Positions 1 through 8,435 of a stretch of 64,000 nucleotides of DNA are shown in pieces; positions within the stretch are counted from its first letter, which is position 1; every line of letters starts with the position of its first letter. Location: positions 124,001 through 188,000 of the forward strand of contig CAWKOH010000002.1 of assembly GCA_963851245.1 (NCBI GenBank), in the 5' to 3' direction. The notes below the pieces were generated by a model. The model had not been told where the DNA came from. It saw only the letters and a program-made list of their open reading frames with translations, and did not search any database. The translations under genes and the position numbers were made by a program. The DNA is from CAWKOH01 sp963851245. Its GTDB lineage: Bacteria; Actinomycetota; Acidimicrobiia; Acidimicrobiales; Palsa-688.

Positions 1-2091
1 GGCCATGCTGCAGGACGCCTTCGGGGAGCGAGGCGGCACCTTCCAGGCGGTAACCGAACGTGACATCCGGGTTCGCAACAGTCTCGGCCGGCTGGAGCAC
101 CTGCAGATCGGGCGGGAGGCCTTGGTGTTCGGTCGTATCGACCGGGGCGGTCTCGACCGCCAACCGACCGGAAGCCTTTCATATAGGCCGCCTGGCCATC
201 TCGGCCGAGGATCAGGAGCCGCTGGTCGTGGACTGGCGGGCCCCTGTCGCTGAGCCGTTCTACCGTGCTACGGGCGCCCACCCCATGGGACTCACCCGCC
301 GTCGCCACTTCCTGACCGAGGGCCGCCACATACTGGACCTCGAGGACGAGCTCTTCGATGCCACCGGCGAGGGATCCGGCGTCGGGCTGGGGCTGTCCGG
401 TCCCCAGGTTCTACTGGCGACCCTCGAGAGAACCCGGACCGGCCGGATGCGCGACATCGTGGCCACGGTTCAGAGGGAGCAGGACGAGATCATCAGGGGA
501 CCTCTTGCTGGGATACTGGTCGTCCAGGGTGGTCCCGGCACCGGGAAGACGGCCGTCGCCCTGCACAGGGCCGCTTACCTTCTCTACACGCACCGGTTCC
601 CCCTCGAGAGCCAGGGGGTCCTGGTCGTGGGGCCCAACGCGACCTTCCTCCGCTACATCGAACACGTGCTGCCGTCTTTGGACGAGACCGGTGTCGAGTT
701 GTCCACGGTTAACGGGCTGTATGGAGGTGAGAAGCCGACAGCGTCCGAGGAGGAGGAGGAGGTCGCCGAGCTCAAGGGAGACGCCCGGATGGCGCGCGTC
801 ATCGCCGCCGCCGTGGCCGACCGCCAGCGGCCCCTGCGACGCACCGCCGAGATTCCCTTCGGGCGGCACCTCATCAGGATCACCCCGGACCTTGCGGCCC
901 AGGCCGTAGCCGCGGTCAAGCGCCGACCCGGGCCCCACAACGCCCGCCGCCGGACTCTGGAGCAGATCCTCTGGCGTCATCTGCTCGAGCAGGTCGCCCC
1001 GCCGGCGGGCGGACAGCCCGACCCGGATGCGATACGGCGAACCACTGACCGCCGAGGACCTGGGCCGGACCTTACGACGCCAGCCTGAGATGGCCGAGGC
1101 CCTCGATCGCATGTGGCCGTTGCTCACCGCAGAGCAGTTCCTTCACGACCTCTTCGGGGCTCGACCCCTGATCGAGCTGGCGGCCGGAAAGACCCTCACC
1201 AGCGCCCAACGAGAGCTGCTGTACCGCCCTCGTAGCCCTTCGGGAGGGACGGTGGCCTGGACAGACGCGGACATTCCTCTGCTCGACGAGGCTCACTGGC
1301 TGTTGGGCGCCCGTCGCCGGGGTGGGACCGAGCCAGCGGAAACCGTTCGGACCTATGGCCACGTAGTGGTCGACGAGGCCCAGGATATGTCGCCCATGCA
1401 ACTCAGGATGGTAGCCAGGCGGTCGTTGTCGGGATCCATGACCGTCGTCGGCGACATCGCTCAGGCCACCGGGTCATGGGTGCCGGTGTCGTGGTCTCAG
1501 GTCGTGGAGCACCTTCCGGCCCGGCGGGGCTGGCGGCTCGTCGAACTGACCGTGAACTACCGCACCCCCAGCGAGATCATGGACGTGGCGACCCGCGTGC
1601 TCGAGCACGTGGCGCCGGGAATGCGGCCCGCTGAGTCGGTCCGGGCCAGTGGCTCACCCCCGCGGATCCTCACCGCGACCCGGACCGAGGGGATGCTGCC
1701 TCGTGACGCCATGGTCGCCCTGACAGCCGAGGCGGTGCAATCCGAGGTCGGCGCGATCTCCACCCTGGGTCCGAGCGGTACTGCTGCGATCATCGTCCCG
1801 CCCAGCCTCTTCAAGGACGTCGCCGCCGCCCTCGATTCCTCGCACATTGCTTACGGTTACGTCGGGCGGGGTGCCCTGGACGAGACGGTGACCCTCCTTA
1901 CGATCGACGACGCCAAGGGTCTCGAGTTCGACTCGGTGACGGTGGTCGAGCCGCACCGGATCGTGAACGAGACGCCGCAAGGCCTCCGAGCCTTGTACGT
2001 GGCGTTCACCAGGGCTACTCAGCGCCTGGTCATAGTGCACTCCGAGGCTCTGCCGGCTCCCCTCGCTGGCGTGGCTCAGCATTCCGCCTGA
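1..2091 (+). CDS. HelD/HelR-like UvrD-family helicase (5' partial, two frameshifts)
   Basis: Superfamily 1 ATPase of the HelD/HelR type, a family that strips stalled RNA polymerase from DNA. The reading frame is open at the window start, so the N-terminus is missing. Visible motifs are a Walker A (GGPGTGKT, about 528-552), preceded by the family-typical EDQEPLVVDWRAP segment, and a Walker B/motif II VDEAQDMS near 1369-1392. A C-terminal LTIDDAKGLEFD motif and a final YVAFTRATQRL motif complete the helicase set. Homologous sequence moves through three frames: one shift near 165-180, between the GRIDR and FHIGR segments, and one near 1005-1027. Both shifts are +1. Because all catalytic motifs remain, sequence errors are more likely than decay. 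The family is certain; assignment to HelR rather than another HelD-like member is inference. Confidence 0.8.
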
Positions 2092-2153
2092 GTCGTCACC
2101 CGTTCGGTGCGGACCCTTTCCTAGACTCGGGCTCCCATGGATCTCGATCCGCG

Positions 2154-2687
2154 GTGCGGTCGTCTCTGGCGGAACTGGTGCGGAGGACCGGTTACGAGCG
2201 GAGGGAGGAGCCATTCCAGCTCACATCGGGTGGCTGGAGTCACGACTATGTCGACGGGAAGCACGCGATTGCCCGCGGCGCCGATCTGCGTCAGGCCAGC
2301 CAGGCCGTGATCGACCTGGTCGGCGATGGCTTCGACGCCGTCGGCGGCCCGACCATGGGGGCCGACGCTCTGGCCCACGGGGTGGCGTTGTTGTCGGGGC
2401 GGGGCTGGTTTTCGGTCCGCAAGGAGGCGAAAGGCCACGGACGCGCCGCCTGGGTCGAGGGGACGCGGCTCCGTCCCGGGGATCGGGCCGTCATGGTGGA
2501 AGACGTGGTTTCGACCGGTGGGTCGCTGCTGCGGGCCGTCGAGCGGATACGGGATCTGGGAGTGGAAGTCGTGGCGGCCACGGCCCTCCTCGATCGAAGC
2601 CCCGCGGTCGGGCCCCGGTTCGCCGAGGCGGGGATCAGGTGGGCCCCTCTGCTCACGTGGGCCGACCTCGGTATCGAACCGTTGTAG
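2154..2687 (+). CDS. pyrE: Orotate phosphoribosyltransferase
   Basis: Transfers the phosphoribosyl group of PRPP to orotate, giving OMP in pyrimidine synthesis. The 177-residue length fits the family. The PRPP-binding motif of type I phosphoribosyltransferases is clear at residues 113-124 (VMVEDVVSTGGS). The lysine-rich catalytic loop, here RKEAKGHG, sits at 89-96. The start chosen is GTG 2154; an ATG at 2137 is out of frame. It lies 62 bp after the helicase stop and 23 bp before pdxH, so it may be co-transcribed with pdxH. Confidence 0.85.
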   Translation: MRSSLAELVRRTGYERREEPFQLTSGGWSHDYVDGKHAIARGADLRQASQAVIDLVGDGFDAVGGPTMGADALAHGVALLSGRGWFSVRKEAKGHGRAAWVEGTRLRPGDRAVMVEDVVSTGGSLLRAVERIRDLGVEVVAATALLDRSPAVGPRFAEAGIRWAPLLTWADLGIEPL

Positions 2688-2710
2688 CCGGTTGAAAGCG
2701 TGCGATAGCA

Positions 2711-3316
2711 GTGCTTCAGCGGCACCTCGACTTGGAGGACGTCGACCCCGATCCGGTGACTCAGTTCAGCCGTTGGTTCGTGGAGGCCCAGGAAGCCGGC
2801 CAGCCCGAGCCAGAGGCCATGGCTCTGGCCACTTCGTCCGGCCGAAAAGTTTCCGTTCGCTTCGTGCTGCTGAAGGGGGTGGACGAGCGTGGCTTCGCCT
2901 TCTACACCAACTTCAACAGCCGGAAGGGACGCGAGGTCGGTGCCAACCCCTTCGCCTCCCTGGTGTTCCGATGGTGGGTCCTCGAGCGTCAGGTCCGGGT
3001 CGGCGGGCGGGTGCTCATGGTGGACCCGGAGGAATCCGACGCCTACTTCGCAACGCGGCCCCGGGGGGCCCAATTGGGAGCCTGGGCGTCCCCTCAGAGC
3101 GAAGTTCTCGCCGGTCGGGAGCAGCTCGAGGCCCAGCTGGCAGAGGTAACCACCCGCTTCGACGGGCGGGAGGTCACGCGACCCGCCTGGTGGGGCGGCT
3201 ATCGCGTCGAGCCGGAGGAGATGGAGTTCTGGCAAGGGCGTCCTGATCGCCTTCACGACCGGCTCCGGTACCAGAGGGAGGGGAGGGGCTGGCGGATCGA
3301 GCGCCTGAGCCCTTAG
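2711..3316 (+). CDS. pdxH: Pyridoxamine 5'-phosphate oxidase
   Basis: FMN enzyme that oxidises pyridoxine or pyridoxamine 5'-phosphate to PLP. The 201-residue protein shows the family's N-terminal region (DPVTQFSRWF), the FMN-binding stretch RFVLLKGVDERGFAFYTN, and the C-terminal signature EFWQGRPDRLHDRLRY. The start is GTG 2711, just after the pyrE stop. Nothing looks truncated. Confidence 0.92.
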   Translation: MLQRHLDLEDVDPDPVTQFSRWFVEAQEAGQPEPEAMALATSSGRKVSVRFVLLKGVDERGFAFYTNFNSRKGREVGANPFASLVFRWWVLERQVRVGGRVLMVDPEESDAYFATRPRGAQLGAWASPQSEVLAGREQLEAQLAEVTTRFDGREVTRPAWWGGYRVEPEEMEFWQGRPDRLHDRLRYQREGRGWRIERLSP

Positions 3317-3422
3317 CGCAGCTGCGGACCGGGGCCTGTTATCGGCTGGCCGCCGCGGGTGGTCGGATCGCCGGCGGCCGCGGTCGGCTCGCCGGCGGTG
3401 TGGTCACCGGGTCGGACCGCCG

Positions 3423-3508
3423 AGTCTCGGTGCCTTTTCATAGTCTCGGCGTCATTTCGGTGCATTTTGGTGCTCAATTGGCACCGAGTTGTAAATTGGC
3501 ACCGAGAC
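3423..3508. repeat. Palindromic intergenic element (MITE-like)
   Basis: This sits in the 350-bp gene-free stretch 3317-3666 between pdxH and the rhodanese gene. The 11-mer GTCTCGGTGCC at 3424-3434 is the exact reverse complement of 3498-3508. The match continues imperfectly inward, through a second CTCGG-type copy on each side. AATTGGCACCGAG is also directly repeated at 3476-3488 and 3494-3506. It has no coding potential and is AT-richer than its surroundings. It could be a small non-autonomous mobile repeat or a large operator/terminator hairpin. The rest of 3317-3666 shows nothing recognisable. Confidence 0.55.
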
Positions 3509-3666
3509 GCGTTGCCAGGACGCGGCAGAAGATCGGTGGGAGAGGACGCACCCGCCGAGATGGCCGCGGCCGAACCCGTACCCCGGCGCCGGTGGATGTT
3601 CCCCAACCGGGCCGGCGCTCGCCACGGCCGCGCCCCGCTCCTCAACGGCCGGACCACAATGGAGTC

Positions 3667-3993
3667 ATGCCTGATGATTCGCCATCGCTCGAGGTCGACC
3701 TGGACACTTTCGCCCGGGCTCACACCGCCGGCGCCGCCGTTCTCGACGTGCGCAACCCCGACGAGTACGAGACCGCCCACGTAGCCGGTGCGGTCCTGAT
3801 ACCCCTGCCTGAGCTGGCGGCCCGCCAGGACGAGATTCCCGAGGGTGATCCGCTGTATGTCATCTGCGCGGTGGGGGGCCGCAGCCTGGCCGCGACCAAG
3901 GCTCTGGTGGACGCCGGTTACCGGGCCGTTTCGGTGGCCGGTGGGACCAATGGGTGGATCGAGCGGGGCTGGCCGGTAGTCACAGGCGCCTAA
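3667..3993 (+). CDS. Single-domain rhodanese-like sulfurtransferase
   Basis: A 108-residue protein covering one rhodanese domain. It has the LDVRNPDEYETAHVAGA segment typical of the fold and an active-site loop CAVGGRS starting with Cys67. The invariant cysteine is present, so persulfide transfer is plausible. The start is ATG 3667. The open frame extends further upstream, but that part overlaps the palindromic element and shows no homology-like character. Partner unknown. Confidence 0.85.
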   Translation: MPDDSPSLEVDLDTFARAHTAGAAVLDVRNPDEYETAHVAGAVLIPLPELAARQDEIPEGDPLYVICAVGGRSLAATKALVDAGYRAVSVAGGTNGWIERGWPVVTGA

Positions 3994-4051
3994 CGATCCG
4001 GCGCCCGGCGACGCCGAACGCTTGACGCCCCAACCCCGGCCCCAGGCTCCT

Positions 4052-4110
4052 AGCCCCGACAGCCCCGACGCCCCGACAGCCCCGACAGCCCCGACAGCCC
4101 CGACAGCCCC
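4052..4110. repeat. 9-bp tandem repeat (AGCCCCGAC)n
   Basis: About six head-to-tail copies of AGCCCCGAC, one of them shortened by one base, in the gap between the rhodanese gene and the convergent marR gene. No gene is supported here. It is likely a slippage-prone simple repeat. Confidence 0.85.
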
Positions 4111-4124
4111 GGCCGGCCGGCGGT

Positions 4125-4574
4125 CTACTCCAGCGCCTCCTCCACCCGGGCGAGCCCGCGGGACAGACCGTCGAGATCCCCCAGAGTGTCGATCAGGTAG
4201 CGCCGGACCCCGGCCACATGGGTCGGAGCCGACTCTCTGAGCAGCTCCAGCCCGGCGGGCGTCAACTCGGCGAACGAGCCTCTACCGTCCTTCGGGCAGG
4301 CCCGGCGGATCACCCAGCCGTTGCGTACGAGCCCATCTACCCTGCGGGTCAGGCCGCTGCGGGAGATGAGCAGTCGGTCGGCCAGGTCGGACATGCGCAG
4401 GGAGCCGTTAGGTGCCTCGGAAAGGTGCACGAGGACCCCATAATCGTTCAAGGACAGACCATGAGACTTCCGCAGGTCCTGATCGAGTCGTTCCCGGAGC
4501 CGAAACTCGACCGCCAGCAGGCGCCGCCAGACTTGCTGCTCGGTGTCCGTGAGCCACAAAGCCGGTTCGACCAT
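4125..4574 (-). CDS. MarR-family transcriptional regulator
   Basis: Winged-helix DNA-binding protein of about 149 residues. The helix-turn-helix is seen in SLNDYGVLVHL...LRMSDLADRLLISRSGLTRRVDGL, followed by a wing (KDGRGSFAELTPAG). The start taken is ATG 4574; the frame is open to 4622, but the extra 16 residues look non-family. It is divergent from the sigma-factor gene about 200 bp away. Ligand and targets are unknown. Confidence 0.85.
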   Translation of the reverse strand: MVEPALWLTDTEQQVWRRLLAVEFRLRERLDQDLRKSHGLSLNDYGVLVHLSEAPNGSLRMSDLADRLLISRSGLTRRVDGLVRNGWVIRRACPKDGRGSFAELTPAGLELLRESAPTHVAGVRRYLIDTLGDLDGLSRGLARVEEALE

Positions 4575-4640
4575 CACGGGCTTGAGCCTACCGGCCGGGC
4601 CGGACAATCTCGTTGCGACCACAACCAGGCCACTTTCCTC

Positions 4641-4669
4641 TTCACGGATGCCCCCTGATCAGGTACGAT
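4641..4669 (+). promoter_or_regulatory. Possible promoter for the sigma-factor gene
   Basis: TTCACG (4641-4646) and TACGAT (4664-4669) are separated by 17 bp, about 110 bp upstream of the sigma-factor start and inside the marR-sigma divergent region. The hexamers are plausible for a housekeeping actinobacterial promoter, but this is pattern matching only. Confidence 0.3.
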
Positions 4670-4778
4670 GTGAACCCCACGGCGGTATTCACTGGCCAGT
4701 TTTGAACCGGTCGGCGAAGCCCGTCGAGGTACCTTTCTTGGGTAGATCCGTACCGGGTGCATCGAGAGACGAGGACGA

Positions 4779-5714
4779 GTGCCCAACAACCACGCCGCTC
4801 AGCCCGAGGAGGACCTGGTCCGCCTCTACCTGAACGACATTGGTAAGCATGCTTTGCTCACCAAGGACGACGAAGCCCGATTGGCTCAGGCGATCGAAGC
4901 CGGTCGTGAAGCCCGCACCGAGATGGGTTCGGGCAAGACGGTCACGCCGGCCCGTAAGCGGGAATTGCGCCGCCTCATACGCGACGGCGACGAAGCGGCC
5001 GAGACCTTTGTCAAAGCCAACCTCCGGCTGGTCGTGTCGATCGCCAAGAAGTACCAGGCGGCCGAATTGCCGCTTCTGGACCTGGTCCAGGAGGGCAACC
5101 TGGGCCTGATGCACACGGTCGAGAAGTTCGACTGGCGCAAGGGCTTCAAGTTCTCCACCTACGCCACTTGGTGGATTCGTCAGGCCATTACCCGCGGCAT
5201 CGCCAACACCGGTCGAACCGTGCGTCTCCCGGTCCATGCCGGGGATCTGCTGACCCGGGTCACCAAGGCGCGGGGTCGGCTCGAAGGGCAGCTGGGGCGC
5301 CGGCCGACGGTTGCCGAGCTGGCGGCCGATCTCGAGCTCGAGGAAGAGAAGGTCACAGAGATCCTGCGTCACGCCGCGGAGCCTCTCTCGCTTTCGGAGC
5401 CATTGCGGGAGGACGGCGACGCCGAGCTGGGCGACGTGGTCGAGGATCGATCAGCCGTCTCTCCTTTCGATGCCGCCGCGGCTGCTCTCCTGTCAGGCGA
5501 GGTCAACAAGATGTTGATCGCCCTGGATGAGCGCGAGCGGGAGATCCTCCGGCTGCGCTTCGGCCTGGACCGGGGCGAACCCCGGACCCTGGACGAAGTA
5601 GGGGAGCACTTCAGCTTGACTCGGGAGCGGATTCGCCAGATCGAAGCCCGGGCCATGTCAAAGCTCCGGCACCCGTCCACCGACCGGGGTGCCCGCGAGC
5701 TACTGACGGGCTGA
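4779..5714 (+). CDS. RNA polymerase sigma factor, sigma-70 group 1/2 (SigA/SigB-like)
   Basis: A 311-residue sigma factor with region 1.2 (LVRLYLNDIGK), a complete region 2 including the -10 recognition and melting segment (FSTYATWWIRQAITRGI), region 3 (GRRPTVAELAADL) and region 4.2 (LTRERIRQIEARAMSKL). It lacks the long acidic N-terminal extension of a primary sigma, so it is more likely a short primary or group 2 sigma of the HrdB/SigB type. The start is GTG 4779 after a GAGACGAGG purine-rich stretch. Its last 104 bp are overlapped antisense by the methylase frame. Confidence 0.9.
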   Translation: MPNNHAAQPEEDLVRLYLNDIGKHALLTKDDEARLAQAIEAGREARTEMGSGKTVTPARKRELRRLIRDGDEAAETFVKANLRLVVSIAKKYQAAELPLLDLVQEGNLGLMHTVEKFDWRKGFKFSTYATWWIRQAITRGIANTGRTVRLPVHAGDLLTRVTKARGRLEGQLGRRPTVAELAADLELEEEKVTEILRHAAEPLSLSEPLREDGDAELGDVVEDRSAVSPFDAAAAALLSGEVNKMLIALDEREREILRLRFGLDRGEPRTLDEVGEHFSLTRERIRQIEARAMSKLRHPSTDRGARELLTG

Positions 5715-6789
5715 ACGCGCGCCGCTCCGAACCGGCCATCGTCAGGGTCGGGTAGCCGGCGTTCATACGCGCCACCGTGGCGGCCGGACCGGCCAGGATC
5801 AGGTATTCGGTGTTGCGGATGCGGCCGACCCGGCCGACTCTCTCTCCCTTAAGGTTGTGGATGCCTATCTGGGCCCCCACATAGCGCCGGGAGTCGAATG
5901 CCAGGACCCGAACCCGTCCGCGGCCGGAAACCATGTCGACCAGGTCGCTGACCGGGATCCAGCCCTCGTCGCTGGCTGACACCACCACGACCTCCGCCTT
6001 CACCTCGCCCAGCAGTTGCGCCATGGCCTCGGGCGCCTGCCGCCTGCGATTGAAGACGCTCGAAGTCCGCTTGTCGCGCACGTCGATCCGCTTGCACGCC
6101 ACCCCGTAGTGCTCGGGCACGTCCCAGGCCATCAGGGTTTCCCACACGTGGTAGTTCCCGGAATAACGATGCTGGTTGTAGGGCGGGTCGAGATAAGCGA
6201 GATCGACCTCGGCGAGGCCCGATACCACTTCGGTGGCATCTCCGTGCGTGGCTGAACCGGCGCCGGACAACAGTTCCGGGGGGCGGAGCAGCAGCGGTTG
6301 GTACGAGCGCGGCGACCACTTCTTCAGATACGCCATCTGCAGGCCCGTGGTGGAGTCGACTCGATCGGCCGCCTGCAGCAAAGAGGCCAGCAGGACCGGT
6401 CTCAACGGGTGATCTGGCCATTGGGCGTCGATCGCGTCGCGAATGGCGTCGATGCGTCGGGCGTTCGCTTCCTGGAAGTAACGGGCCCGCCGGCTGAACG
6501 TCTCGGTCACATAACCGTCAGTCCCCGGTAGTTGCTGAAGATAAGAAAGGGCATCGTTCAGCGTGCCCAGGTCCAGGTCGTTGCCGTCGGTCTGGATGTA
6601 GCACTCGGCCAGGACCGCCGAGTACCGGGCCGAATCAACCGCAGTCACATGAGCGCCGCGTCGCTTCCACTCTTGTGCCACCCGGGTTGTGCCGGTGAAC
6701 AGGTCCAGGGCGGTGGTGGCCCGGGCCCGGTCGAGCAGCTCCCCCAGGACAGGGACCAGCCGTCGTTTCGATCCGATGTACTTGATCAT
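5611..6789 (-). CDS. D12-class N6-adenine DNA methyltransferase (orphan)
   Basis: DNA adenine methylase of the D12 class. The N-terminus MIKYIGSKRRLVP and the SAM motif FTGTTRVAQEW (residue 31 onward) are typical, and the catalytic DPPYNQHRYSG motif is at 201-211. The start is ATG 6789. The core ends near residue 320 at NTEYLILAG; the remaining ~70 residues are low-complexity and run antisense into the sigma gene, so the true C-terminus is uncertain. No restriction enzyme is nearby, so it is either a solitary regulatory methylase or a remnant of a restriction-modification system. Confidence 0.88.
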   Translation of the reverse strand: MIKYIGSKRRLVPVLGELLDRARATTALDLFTGTTRVAQEWKRRGAHVTAVDSARYSAVLAECYIQTDGNDLDLGTLNDALSYLQQLPGTDGYVTETFSRRARYFQEANARRIDAIRDAIDAQWPDHPLRPVLLASLLQAADRVDSTTGLQMAYLKKWSPRSYQPLLLRPPELLSGAGSATHGDATEVVSGLAEVDLAYLDPPYNQHRYSGNYHVWETLMAWDVPEHYGVACKRIDVRDKRTSSVFNRRRQAPEAMAQLLGEVKAEVVVVSASDEGWIPVSDLVDMVSGRGRVRVLAFDSRRYVGAQIGIHNLKGERVGRVGRIRNTEYLILAGPAATVARMNAGYPTLTMAGSERRAFSPSVARGHPGRWTGAGALTWPGLRSGESAPESS

Positions 6790-6808
6790 GCGCCGGCGCC
6801 GATTCCGC

Positions 6809-7246
6809 TCAGACCGTCCGCTTCCCCAGCGACGGGGGCAGGTGGGCGAGTACCGCGCTAGCGACCAGACGTGAGTCGCGGCTCGAGACGAGCACCACGG
6901 CGTAGGGCCCCTGCTCGTTAGAGGGGGCCAGGTCGACTTGACCGGAACCGAAGTTCCCTTTGAACACCACCGCACACAGTTGTGAATCGTCCTCGCTTGC
7001 CAGCTCGGCCTGGGCGGGGAGCGGCAGATGGCTGCGGAGCTTGTCGGCGGCCACCCGATGGACGCCGATCATGGTGGCGTGGCTGTCGTTGACCGCCGCC
7101 TTGGCGGGCGGAATAGCCCGGTAGCAGGCGCTCACGGATCCGTTGGAGACACCCGGGCGAGGGGCGCCGCAACCGGCCATAAGGGCGGCCCCCACACAGA
7201 GCGGGAGGGCCACGGCCAGCAATCGGCGAGCCTGAACAAAGCTCAT
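6809..7246 (-). CDS. Predicted lipoprotein, unknown function
   Basis: A 145-residue protein with a signal peptide and lipobox LMAGC, giving lipid-modified Cys26, so it should be anchored to the outer face of the membrane. The mature part has no family I recognise; two further cysteines (Cys41 and Cys91) could form a disulfide. Its ATG at 7246 lies 2 nt after the stop of the upstream flippase-like gene, so the two are probably translationally coupled. The methylase gene follows 19 bp downstream on the same strand. Confidence 0.7.
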   Translation of the reverse strand: MSFVQARRLLAVALPLCVGAALMAGCGAPRPGVSNGSVSACYRAIPPAKAAVNDSHATMIGVHRVAADKLRSHLPLPAQAELASEDDSQLCAVVFKGNFGSGQVDLAPSNEQGPYAVVLVSSRDSRLVASAVLAHLPPSLGKRTV

Positions 7247-7248
7247 GT

Positions 7249-8337
7249 CTAAGCCGCTGCCTCGTGGGCCGCTTCGGCAGCCGGGCTCACCGCTTGGCTT
7301 CGGCGTCCCGCGACGAGCATCGTCGTCCACGCCCCCCAGCCTACGGGTAGCACGAGCCAGAAGGAGATGAGGCGGTACAGCAGGACGGCGGCGACGGTGG
7401 AGGCTTGGCCCCCTCCGAAGGTGACCAGGGCCACCGTGAGGCTGCCCTCTACGACGCCGAGACCGCCCGGGGTGAACGGCAGGATGGTGGCCAGCTGGCC
7501 GGCGCCGTAAGCGAGAAGCAGTCCTCGCCATGGCACCCCGGCGCCGACAGCGAAGAACGAAAACGTGAGGCAGCCGAGGTCGGCTACCCAGTTCGACATC
7601 GCCATGGTCCCGGCCCACGCCCAATCGGCCCGGCTAGGGCTGATGGCCCCGACCTGGTTCAGCCAGCCATCGATGATGGCTTCGGGACTGCGGGTCGGAT
7701 CCGGGTGGTGGACAAGCCTCTGGGACAATCGGATCGAACGGGCCGCGTGCGGCAGAAGCCGGCTTCGCTCAGTCCATCCCAGGACAATCAGGATGGCGAC
7801 GATTACAACGCCGAGGATGGCCTCGACCAAGTCGAACGCGTTCCCAGCGGACAGGGCCAGGGCCAGGCCCACCACGGATATGAAGGCCAGCGTGACAAAG
7901 GCAAGGGCATTGACGGCGATGAGCGTCCAGCCCGCCAGAACGTCGTTGGCACCGAAGCGGCGGTATTGGCGGAAGACGTAGGCGGCGTAGAAGACCACGC
8001 CACCGGGTAGGGAGTACTGGATGGCGCTACCGGCCAGGGTGATCCCGGTCATCGGGAGCATCGGAACCCGAACATTGCCGGCGAGGAGAAGGCGCCGTTG
8101 CAGTGATGCGTAGGCCAGGTAAGAAGCGGCTTCTGCCCCGATCGCTATGACCAGCCACCACCACCGCATGTGGGACAGATAGGTGGTGGCGCCGCGTAGC
8201 TCGTCGGTTTTTCCCGTGATGGCCCAGAGCGCGGCCCCGACGGCCGCCAGCCCGATCACATAGCGGAGGACCCTCCAGGCCCGATACCAGCGTCCGGTGG
8301 AGGGCGCCACTATCGGTGGGTCGGGCGGCGTGGTCAC
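7249..8337 (-). CDS. YbhN/UPF0104 (LPG synthase transmembrane-like) flippase-type protein
   Basis: About 362 residues of almost continuous membrane helices with the family's hallmark segments, SLPGGVVFYAAYVFRQYRR and ILPFTPGGLGVVEGSL. Members include the flippase half of lysyl-phosphatidylglycerol synthase (MprF) and stand-alone lipid or glycan transporters. The start is taken at GTG 8337, after a GGGGAG purine stretch. An upstream GTG/ATG frame to 8424 would add a hydrophilic tail that overlaps the divergent promoter region. Substrate unknown. Confidence 0.85.
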   Translation of the reverse strand: MTTPPDPPIVAPSTGRWYRAWRVLRYVIGLAAVGAALWAITGKTDELRGATTYLSHMRWWWLVIAIGAEAASYLAYASLQRRLLLAGNVRVPMLPMTGITLAGSAIQYSLPGGVVFYAAYVFRQYRRFGANDVLAGWTLIAVNALAFVTLAFISVVGLALALSAGNAFDLVEAILGVVIVAILIVLGWTERSRLLPHAARSIRLSQRLVHHPDPTRSPEAIIDGWLNQVGAISPSRADWAWAGTMAMSNWVADLGCLTFSFFAVGAGVPWRGLLLAYGAGQLATILPFTPGGLGVVEGSLTVALVTFGGGQASTVAAVLLYRLISFWLVLPVGWGAWTTMLVAGRRSQAVSPAAEAAHEAAA

Positions 8338-8435
8338 GTCTCCCCGATTCTCGCGCCGCGGTGAGTGGGAACACTGGTCACACGCACTCGGGGGTGGTTC
8401 GACTGCGACCGCCCCTTCTGGCACCCTGGTTGGCC

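Noticed and set aside
4022..4240. Pro-rich small gene over the 9-bp tandem repeat
   Set aside because: The open frame is a by-product of the repeat, has no RBS and overlaps the 3' end of marR on the other strand.
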